NCBI GenBank assembly: GCA_947623505.1
Contig: CANQGT010000003.1
Span: forward strand, 1-64,000
Length of the DNA stretch: 64,000 bases
From: an uncultured Clostridia bacterium
GTDB taxonomy: Bacteria > Bacillota > Clostridia > Oscillospirales > Acutalibacteraceae
Direction of reading: 5' to 3'
Shown here: positions 1 to 6,862 of the stretch, piece by piece
How the letters are laid out: every line of letters begins with the position of its first letter
Numbering within the stretch: position 1 is the stretch's first letter
Translations under genes and position numbers: made by a program
Notes under the pieces: model-generated
What the model was told of the DNA's origin: nothing
What the model saw: the letters and a program-made list of their open reading frames with translations, nothing else
Databases searched by the model: none

Positions 1-68
1 TGAAAGCCCTTGATTTCAAGCCATTCTGCCGCTCTGACAACAGCATTTCTTTGTATCAATTCTTGGGT

Positions 69-230
69 TTACATTTCAACATATTCGTCGACCAAATAAA
101 TGTCTGACTGTTCATTCAGATATTCAATCATATATGCTTTCTGATTAGTTATAGATGCTGATTCCGAATAATAGTTGACGTCATCACGTGACAGTCTTGC
201 ATATATTCCGGCTTTCCATTGTTTTGTCAT
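69..230 (-). pseudogene. N-terminal remnant of a large serine recombinase (resolvase/invertase family)
   Basis: Reverse-strand translation MTKQWKAGIYARLSRDDVNYYSESASITNQKAYMIEYLNEQSDIYLVDEYVEM* matches the YxRLSxDD...SxSIxNQ catalytic N-terminus. A stop follows after 53 aa. Not in the supplied ORF track. Confidence 0.65.
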
Positions 231-829
231 TTTAATTCCTCCTCAAGAATCATGTATCGTCATTCTATAACAGAGGAATATTCTTTTTCAACTGTGCGAA
301 AGGCACACTTAATTGCGGAATTGCACTTTTAGTAAGATGTGCATTAGAACTTATATTAAAACAGGTGTGCATTTGATTTATGCACTCACGAGCCGTTAAG
401 CCCTCGCCTCTTATGTCGCCGAACACCTATACACACTATGGTGGCAGGTGTGAGTATCATTATCAGGGAATTTCACCTCTGTCTGTCTCAATGCAATCAA
501 CAGTATCAACGCTGTTTCTTATAGTGTCTCGTATTACTCGCTCCCTTCTTAGCATATAACGAACAGAACTCTTGCATCTGTTATCGTTATTATTTAATTG
601 GCAAGTATGCCAACAGAAGATCCTCGCGTACCGACTAAAATAGCCGCCAGAAATGTACCTGTTTTACTGCGTATTCAATTGTCAAAGTACATAATAATTA
701 TGAATAATTATTATAATAAGAATAAACAATATTTCTACCCAAGTCAAATGTGTAATTTACACATTTGCTTTTTTTATTTGGCAGTTGCTATGCTTGAACT
801 AAAGTATTAAATAACAAGGAGCAATAATA

Positions 830-1249
830 ATGAATAAGTACATAGGAAGATCACTTAAGACCGGTAATTGCGTAGAGGCTGACAATGTCTTATACGACAA
901 GACTACAGGCGCATATTATCTGATTGATAATATTTTCGACTGCGGGACGATTGACTTTGAAAAGCGCCGTTCGCTTTACAAGTATCGTATCGATCCTAAA
1001 AGCCTTGGTGCTGCTATAGGTAGAGACGCAGTCGGCAAGACGATTTATATAGGTGACATAGTAACTATTACCTATTATTGTCAACGCACGGTCGGAAAGC
1101 AACAGAAGCTCACAATAAGGGCAACCGTTAAATATGATGTAGATAAAAAAATAAGCTATATGCTTGCTGACAATGGTAATGCTTTTCTTTTTGCAGGCGA
1201 TGCCCGCCATCTGATTTCAAAAATTGAGCGCACCGGGAGGAAATGGTAA
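830..1249 (+). CDS. YopX-like phage protein
   Basis: 139 aa ORF; layout (IGRSLKTGNCVEADNV...VGKTIYIGDIVTI...) resembles YopX/phage-associated proteins; AAGGAGCAAT RBS upstream. Confidence 0.5.
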   Translation: MNKYIGRSLKTGNCVEADNVLYDKTTGAYYLIDNIFDCGTIDFEKRRSLYKYRIDPKSLGAAIGRDAVGKTIYIGDIVTITYYCQRTVGKQQKLTIRATVKYDVDKKISYMLADNGNAFLFAGDARHLISKIERTGRKW

Positions 1250-1395
1250 TGACTTGTGAAAATGAAAAGTGTCCGCTTTATCCGTATTGTCTTACTCAAA
1301 AGAAAGACTATTACACCTGTGATTATATGGTTACACTGTATAATGCAGGTTTACTGCTGCCAAAGGAGCATTATGAAAAAAGCGCTTTAAAGTAA
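1249..1395 (+). CDS. small Cys-rich hypothetical protein (48 aa)
   Basis: TAATG overlap with the upstream ORF; translation MTCENEKCPLYPYCLTQKKDYYTCDYMVTLYNAGLLLPKEHYEKSALK*. Confidence 0.45.
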   Translation: MTCENEKCPLYPYCLTQKKDYYTCDYMVTLYNAGLLLPKEHYEKSALK

Positions 1396-1413
1396 TAAGA
1401 TAGGAGGTTTACT

Positions 1414-1836
1414 ATGCGACTCACACAAAGGGACGAATACGGGAACGCAGATATAATCGCCCTTTCAGATATAATGCCGGAGATATACGCCGGATTGTCA
1501 TTCAGCGAGGCAAACTGCTTGACGGCCGCACTCAATAAGCTTGCCGACTACGAGGAAGCGGAGGAAAAAAAGCGAGAACTCATTTCGCCTTGCGAAATGT
1601 GCGACAATGCACGGATATCGGACAACCCCGAACTAACGGACGAAACAGATGGCTCTTATTTCACCGTAGGCACTTCTGCAGAGGGGTATCGCATTATGTA
1701 CGGGGCAGGAGGAGGAATACCGCCGCGCCTTTTATTCGAGGCTTGGAACGAACAAATCTCGCGCTGGGATACAATCGGGTTTTACTTGCCGAAATACTGT
1801 CCGAACTGCGGGAGAAAAATCGTAGAGTGGGAGTAA
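1414..1836 (+). CDS. hypothetical phage-type protein with C-terminal CPNCG zinc-ribbon-like motif
   Basis: 140 aa ORF with AGGAGG RBS; CEMC...CPNCGRKIVEWE, similar to Lar-like/phage small proteins. Confidence 0.5.
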   Translation: MRLTQRDEYGNADIIALSDIMPEIYAGLSFSEANCLTAALNKLADYEEAEEKKRELISPCEMCDNARISDNPELTDETDGSYFTVGTSAEGYRIMYGAGGGIPPRLLFEAWNEQISRWDTIGFYLPKYCPNCGRKIVEWE

Positions 1837-1842
1837 TGGGAG

Positions 1843-2634
1843 ATGAAAGCGATATTAAAATATCCGGGAGGCAAATGGCGAATATCAGAGTGGATTATAG
1901 CACATTTCCCCGAACACAAAGTGTATTGCGAGCCGTTCTTTGGAAGCGGAGCGGTATTTTTTAATAAGCCGAAATCCTACATAGAAACAATTAACGATAT
2001 AGACGGTAATATTGTTAATCTCTTTAAGGTGTGCAGAGATCATCCTGAAGAACTTTCAAGGCTGATCGAGTTTACACCATTCGCACGCGAGGAATTTGAG
2101 AACTGTTACGAACAATCGGACGATCCGATAGAACAGGCACGCAGAACTCTTGTCCGATACCATCAATCGTTTGGAACTTCCAATAGCTCTAAGCGGTCGT
2201 GGCGAAATGTTCAAACCTACGGTGGGCCGAGAACGGCAACAATGTGGAATTATTTACCCGAAATAATTACAGAGGCTTGTGTGCGACTCAAAGAAGCTCA
2301 AATAGAAAATATTGATGCAATAGAGTTGATCCGTCGGTATAACAGCGAAAACACTCTTATTTATTGTGATCCTCCGTATCTTCCAAGCATAAGGAAGAAA
2401 AATCTTTACGCTTTTGAGACACCGGAGGAATATCACATCAATATTTTGGAGGCGCTCAAAAACAGCAAATCAAAAATAATCTTAAGCGGCTATGACAATG
2501 CCTTATATAATGAAACACTCATCGGATGGAACACCGATGAAAAAAAGACGATTGCACAAATGGGCTTGCACCGAACAGAGAAACTATGGTTTAACTTTGA
2601 TTGTGTGCAAGAGCAATTCAACATCAATATGTAA
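1843..2634 (+). CDS. D12-class DNA N6-adenine methyltransferase (orphan Dam-like)
   Basis: N-terminal LKYPGGKWR, CEPFFGSGAVFF and catalytic DPPY (IYCDPPYLPS). Confidence 0.85.
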   Translation: MKAILKYPGGKWRISEWIIAHFPEHKVYCEPFFGSGAVFFNKPKSYIETINDIDGNIVNLFKVCRDHPEELSRLIEFTPFAREEFENCYEQSDDPIEQARRTLVRYHQSFGTSNSSKRSWRNVQTYGGPRTATMWNYLPEIITEACVRLKEAQIENIDAIELIRRYNSENTLIYCDPPYLPSIRKKNLYAFETPEEYHINILEALKNSKSKIILSGYDNALYNETLIGWNTDEKKTIAQMGLHRTEKLWFNFDCVQEQFNINM

Positions 2635-2652
2635 ATTATTGGAGGTAAAAAA

Positions 2653-3114
2653 ATGAAATCTGTATTGATAAGCATAAAGCCGAAATGGTGCGAGCTGATA
2701 GTGAAAGGAGAAAAGACGGTTGAGGTGCGGAAAACACGACCGAAAATTGAAACGCCGTTTAAGGGTTATATTTATTGCACGAAAAACAACGACAAAGATA
2801 TATATGATGTGCTTTACTTGCACACGACAAACGGCAAATTAGTAAAGATGAATGGCAAAGTCGTAGGTGAGTTTGTTTGCGATGCGATTTTCCCGATTTC
2901 TATTGAATATTCTAATACGAGTAGCACTATAGCGCAAAATGAATTTCCATATACAGGAATGACCGATAAAGAGATCATAGATTATCTCGGCAACGGGAAA
3001 ACAGGTTACGGCTGGCACATTTCGGCCTTAAAAATCTACGATGAGCCGAAAGAATTAAGCGAATTTGAGGTAAAAAGACCGCCTCAATCGTGGTGTTATG
3101 TAAAAGAAATATGA
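2653..3114 (+). CDS. ASCH/PUA-like domain protein, phage-associated
   Basis: MKSVLISIKPKWCELIVKGEKTVEVRKTRP... typical ASCH-like start; GGAGG RBS. Confidence 0.55.
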   Translation: MKSVLISIKPKWCELIVKGEKTVEVRKTRPKIETPFKGYIYCTKNNDKDIYDVLYLHTTNGKLVKMNGKVVGEFVCDAIFPISIEYSNTSSTIAQNEFPYTGMTDKEIIDYLGNGKTGYGWHISALKIYDEPKELSEFEVKRPPQSWCYVKEI

Positions 3115-3192
3115 AAATTGTATTGATTGATTTTGATGTCAATAATTGAAAAGGTTATCCAAAAAACTAAGAATCTCGGCTAAATTTAAACA

Positions 3193-3237
3193 AAAAAGAG
3201 GGTAAAGGAGCATTGCTCCCCTACCCTCTTTTGTTGC
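3193..3237. terminator. Rho-independent terminator-like hairpin
   Basis: AAAAAAGAGGGTAaaGGAGCattGCTCCccTACCCTCTTTT; between converging genes. Confidence 0.65.
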
Positions 3238-3258
3238 ATTCTGCACACAGCCGCTTCT

Positions 3259-3702
3259 TTACATAACAAAATCTTTTCTTTTATTAGAGCGGTTATCTTG
3301 TTCAACAAGTTTAGCTTTGCTCAAAGTATCAATGTAAATGCGCACTTCTTTTATTGCCTCAGCAACCTTATTGTGTTCTAATTTGTAATTTTTAATATAT
3401 CTTGTTTTTGCCTCCCAACTTGTAAACATTTCTGCTCTTTCATAAATGAATTTTGTCAACATTAAATCAACATTGCGCTCTTTTGCTAATTGAATTATTT
3501 GTTCAATCTCGTGAGTTCGGATTGCTTCAACTCCATTCATTTCCAACATATGCTTCAATGAAAGTTCAACAGCCTGTTGCAAGTGGTAACCTACGTAATT
3601 CAAATAGGCTTCATCGTGTATAAGCTCACTGTTATAAATAATTTCGGCACAGTTAAGATTTTGTATTGCCTTGTCAAGCAGCGTCTCATAATTATTGCTC
3701 AT
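3259..3702 (-). CDS. HEPN-domain protein (putative toxin/RNase partner of MNT)
   Basis: HEPN-like helical layout (YHLQQAVELSLKHMLEMNG...HEIEQI); overlaps the upstream MNT gene by 11 nt. Confidence 0.75.
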   Translation of the reverse strand: MSNNYETLLDKAIQNLNCAEIIYNSELIHDEAYLNYVGYHLQQAVELSLKHMLEMNGVEAIRTHEIEQIIQLAKERNVDLMLTKFIYERAEMFTSWEAKTRYIKNYKLEHNKVAEAIKEVRIYIDTLSKAKLVEQDNRSNKRKDFVM

Positions 3703-4027
3703 AAACCAATACTCCCGTTTTAAATATTTCTTCTTTTAAATCTTTATCAACAGTAAAATTAGTCCATAAATCATAAACGAAATCAAAATATTTGTCTATG
3801 ATTTTTTCATTCTTATCAAGCGTAACATATATATCAACGTCACTTCCGGAGTGACATCTTTCAGTAACGCTTGAACCAAATATCATAATACTTCTTACAT
3901 TCTTATTTATTTTAAAATAATCAACAAATTCCTTTACCTTTCGTTGCTGTATAGGATAAATATATTCACAATTTTTAAATGGATCATCAACTACGACTTT
4001 ATATTGCGTCATTGCAATCACCCCCAT
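3692..4027 (-). CDS. MNT minimal nucleotidyltransferase (putative antitoxin)
   Basis: IMIFGSSVTERCHSGSDVDIYV matches the GS...SDxD nucleotidyltransferase motif. Confidence 0.8.
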   Translation of the reverse strand: MGVIAMTQYKVVVDDPFKNCEYIYPIQQRKVKEFVDYFKINKNVRSIMIFGSSVTERCHSGSDVDIYVTLDKNEKIIDKYFDFVYDLWTNFTVDKDLKEEIFKTGVLVYEQ

Positions 4028-4105
4028 ATCTACTGTTAATTATATCATTGTTATTATATTATTTCAATATTGTCTGTGAAATTGTCTGAAAGTCAATATA
4101 ATATT

Positions 4106-5122
4106 CTATCTTTCATACGATTCACGGCGTTTTGTCTTTTCTTGAGAACAAAATTTGAGCCAAGCGGGGTTCTTGCACAATTCCGCCCTGATATCCATCA
4201 GCGCCTTCATCGCCGTTGAATATTCGATACGGTCGACATCACGAAGGACATATTGGCGTTGCATAATTTCATAAGCGGATTTGACATTACTATTTTCGGC
4301 TGCTTCTGTAAAAAAGCGAAAGTCCTGTGGGAAAACTCCAGGAATTCCATCCAAGCGTTCTTTTTCTTCCAAAATTCGTATATGCAAAAGGTGTTCCATC
4401 TGATCTATATCGGAGAAAAGAGCCATAATCTGCGGATTAGATTTCAATACCGTAAGATCGTAGATATGCTTTGCAGCTTCAAATGCGCGATGAGGTTCAT
4501 TAGATTTTCTTACATAGGATTCTGATGCAAAGAGCTTGTCAATAAAAATGCGTTCTATTGTGATTGTCTGTACTTCAAAAGGCTTTACATCATATTCTGT
4601 TTCCAATATTATCCTTTGCTCGGCGGTTGCAAGGTCATAAAGCATCGGCGTGATTGAAAGACTTGTGACCGGCTCGCTGATTGTAAAGGAAGTCGCCTCT
4701 ATTTTTAACTTTCCAAAGCGTTGAAGGGAATCACCAGCATCATACCCTGTTACAGGTTCATAGGTATAGATGGAAATAACCTCGGAACGGTTAGTTTCAT
4801 CCTGTTCCCGATCACGGAGAAGGCTGAGATATTTCTTCGTGGCATTTTCCAGGCGCTTTTTGTTCTGCATATTGGTACAGCCTCTTGTATCGACCGAAAG
4901 GTCAATATCTTCTGAAAAGCGATTGGTGGTTCTTAACGCTTTGTACAGTGCTGTACCGCCTTTAAAATATGCGGGTAAACCATCTTTTTGTTTTTCAGCA
5001 AGCTCTGACAAAATAAGCACAACATAATAATCCTTTTCCAGCACATCCGTGCGATACCCGGTTTTCTTGTGGATATCTTCTATCAAAACGCGAAACGCAT
5101 TAGTATCTTGATGAAGTTTCAT
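4106..5122 (-). CDS. AbiEii/AbiGii-family nucleotidyltransferase toxin
   Basis: VLEKDYYVVLILSEL...YFKGGTALYKALRTTNRFSEDIDLSV matches the AbiEii GGTAL...SEDIDL motif. Confidence 0.85.
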   Translation of the reverse strand: MKLHQDTNAFRVLIEDIHKKTGYRTDVLEKDYYVVLILSELAEKQKDGLPAYFKGGTALYKALRTTNRFSEDIDLSVDTRGCTNMQNKKRLENATKKYLSLLRDREQDETNRSEVISIYTYEPVTGYDAGDSLQRFGKLKIEATSFTISEPVTSLSITPMLYDLATAEQRIILETEYDVKPFEVQTITIERIFIDKLFASESYVRKSNEPHRAFEAAKHIYDLTVLKSNPQIMALFSDIDQMEHLLHIRILEEKERLDGIPGVFPQDFRFFTEAAENSNVKSAYEIMQRQYVLRDVDRIEYSTAMKALMDIRAELCKNPAWLKFCSQEKTKRRESYER

Positions 5123-5772
5123 TTCAGACCTCCTTCGTCTGCCACACGGGCAAGCTGTAATATTGTTTTTTTATTGTAGTATCTGTGGGCAAGAGAAAGC
5201 AAACAACCATACTCAAGTCCGGCTTGCCGGATATACTCCGCTAACAGAGCATATGGATGTGCAGCATCAACAGGAGCTTTATCCAGCAAGTCCAAAATAT
5301 CAAGGAATTGCAATTCCAATTTGTTGCTCCCTGTCACCTTTGTTTTAGGTGGGCGTATCAAAACCCCAAGTCTGCCGTCCGTCCGAGTGCAATTAGTGGC
5401 TCTGTTAGTTGCAATGCACCTTTCTCTCGGAAGTTGTGTAGTCAATCCCATACGATAAAGCATAGCATATCCTGTTTCATAACCGATGTCTGGTAAAATG
5501 TATTTATCGGCTATCAGACGTTCTGTGTCGATCCCAGCCTCACCAAATGGCGTAAGAGCCGTTAAATAATAGACGCCCTTTTGATAAAATCGAAGCATAG
5601 GAACCGCTTTATCGTCCATAATTCGTTTAAAAGCAACCGAAGTCGCAGCTGCCGCTTCTTTTTCCTGTAATCCGTATTGCCCTGCAAGCTTCACAGCAAT
5701 GTTACCCGTATAGATCGGTTGCCCGGTTTCATAGCACAATAACTGTTTCCGTATAAATTCTATATATGTCAA
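5119..5772 (-). CDS. AbiEi-type / DUF6088-like antitoxin
   Basis: ATGA 4-nt overlap with the AbiEii gene; size and layout (N-terminal winged-helix-like region) typical of the cognate antitoxin. Confidence 0.7.
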   Translation of the reverse strand: MTYIEFIRKQLLCYETGQPIYTGNIAVKLAGQYGLQEKEAAAATSVAFKRIMDDKAVPMLRFYQKGVYYLTALTPFGEAGIDTERLIADKYILPDIGYETGYAMLYRMGLTTQLPRERCIATNRATNCTRTDGRLGVLIRPPKTKVTGSNKLELQFLDILDLLDKAPVDAAHPYALLAEYIRQAGLEYGCLLSLAHRYYNKKTILQLARVADEGGLK

Positions 5773-5929
5773 TCTAAACGCCTCCTTTTGATATATTATA
5801 TGCGAAACAATTTTATCAATACCGTTATTATTATATCACATTCAACTTTTTTGTCAATATTACAGGCGGTTTTCAGGCGGATTTTTTTCCTTTAAATTTT
5901 GACAATTTTGCAAAATCATCTTGACAACC

Positions 5930-6001
5930 CATTATCCAAAAGACTAAAAGGTACGGTAAAATCTAAACAAAAAAAGGGCAAGGGAGCGTTGCTCCCCCAC
6001 G
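5930..6001. repeat. second copy of the ~70 bp sequence at 3155-3236 (partial, terminator-containing)
   Basis: TTATCCAAAAgACTAA...AAAcAAAAAA.GGg.AaGGGAGCgTTGCTCCcC is shared with 3155-3225; ends at the parA truncation point. Confidence 0.5.
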
Positions 6002-6181
6002 GTTATCATATTTTCCGACCGCCCGCGTCGAGTTTGCCTGCGGATCATTATCTATTAACAAAACTTTGTATCCACAGTTTGCCAACACGGCGCTGATTGA
6101 TACGGAAGACGTGGTTTTCGCCACTCCTCCTTTTTGAATTGCAAAGCATAATACTTTGCACTCTTTTTCTTTGGTATTCAT
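5963..6181 (-). pseudogene. truncated ParA/Soj-family ATPase (N-terminal ~60 aa only)
   Basis: MNTKEKECKVLCFAIQKGGVAKTTSSVSISAVLANCGYKVLLIDNDPQANSTRAV... carries the KGGVAKTT deviant Walker A and DNDPQANST; it then runs into the terminator repeat and stops. RBS AAGGAGGTG upstream of 6181. Confidence 0.75.
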
Positions 6182-6224
6182 ACGAATACACCTCCTTAAG
6201 AATTTTAAAAAATTTGAAATAAAA

Positions 6225-6257
6225 AAAGAGTATTGAATGAATGTTTCAATACTCTTT
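6225..6257. terminator. hairpin AAAGAGTATTGAA-(7 nt)-TTCAATACTCTTT
   Basis: 13-bp perfect stem between the parA remnant and the tRNA cluster. Confidence 0.45.
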
Positions 6258-6301
6258 GTAACAAAATTTGTAATTGTAAATCCAAGCAATCAAAAAGGAA
6301 A

Positions 6302-6328
6302 AAGCCCCTTGCTTGTTGCAAGGAGCTT
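6302..6328 (-). terminator. terminator of the tRNA cluster
   Basis: Minus strand AAGCTCCTTGCaacaaGCAAGGGGCTTTTTCC just 3' of tRNA-Lys. Confidence 0.65.
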
Positions 6329-6334
6329 AATGTT

Positions 6335-6410
6335 TGGTGGCTCATCGGGGAATCGAACCCCGGACACCTTGATTAAAAGTCAAGTGCTCTGCCGGCTGAG
6401 CTAATGAACC
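6335..6410 (-). tRNA. tRNA-Lys (anticodon TTT)
   Basis: Cloverleaf on minus strand; CTTGACTTTTAATCAAG anticodon arm; GGTTCGATTCC T-arm; CCA encoded. Confidence 0.95.
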
Positions 6411-6431
6411 GTATCACCCTTAAAAGGGTGC

Positions 6432-6505
6432 TGGCTGGGGAGGCAGGATTCGAACCTACGAGTGAGGGAGTCAAAGTCCCTTGCCTTACCGCTTGGCGAC
6501 ACCCC
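6432..6505 (-). tRNA. tRNA-Gln (anticodon TTG)
   Basis: GGGACTTTGACTCCC anticodon arm; T-arm; CCA encoded. Confidence 0.94.
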
Positions 6506-6524
6506 ATTATCGGGATATAAAAAG

Positions 6525-6601
6525 TGGGGTGGGATATCGGATTCGAACCGATGACCTCCAGTGCCACAAACTGGCGCTCTAACCAACTGAACTAATCCCA
6601 C
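6525..6601 (-). tRNA. tRNA-His (anticodon GTG)
   Basis: CCAGTTTGTGGCACTGG anticodon arm; CGGTTCGAATCCG T-arm; CCA encoded. Confidence 0.93.
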
Positions 6602-6647
6602 CGTATATTTTCTACGCAAAGGGGGTTTAGCCCCTCTGCGTATTAAA

Positions 6648-6724
<77 letters not shown>

Positions 6725-6727
6725 AAA

Positions 6728-6801
6728 TGGAGCGGGTGAAGGGAATCGAACCCTCGTATTCAGCTTGGAAGGCTGACATTCTACCATTGAACTACACCCG
6801 C
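6728..6801 (-). tRNA. tRNA-Gly (anticodon TCC)
   Basis: CAGCCTTCCAAGCTG anticodon arm; GGGTTCGATTCCC T-arm; CCA encoded. Confidence 0.95.
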
Positions 6802-6862
6802 ATTAGGAACGGTCATTATTATAATAAAAGACCGCCCGACTGTCAATACTTTTTTGAAAATT

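Noticed and set aside
6373-6619. Minus-strand ORFs of 64 and 72 aa
   Set aside because: They translate through tRNA genes (ALEVIGSNPISHPT/FESCLPSQ-type artefacts).
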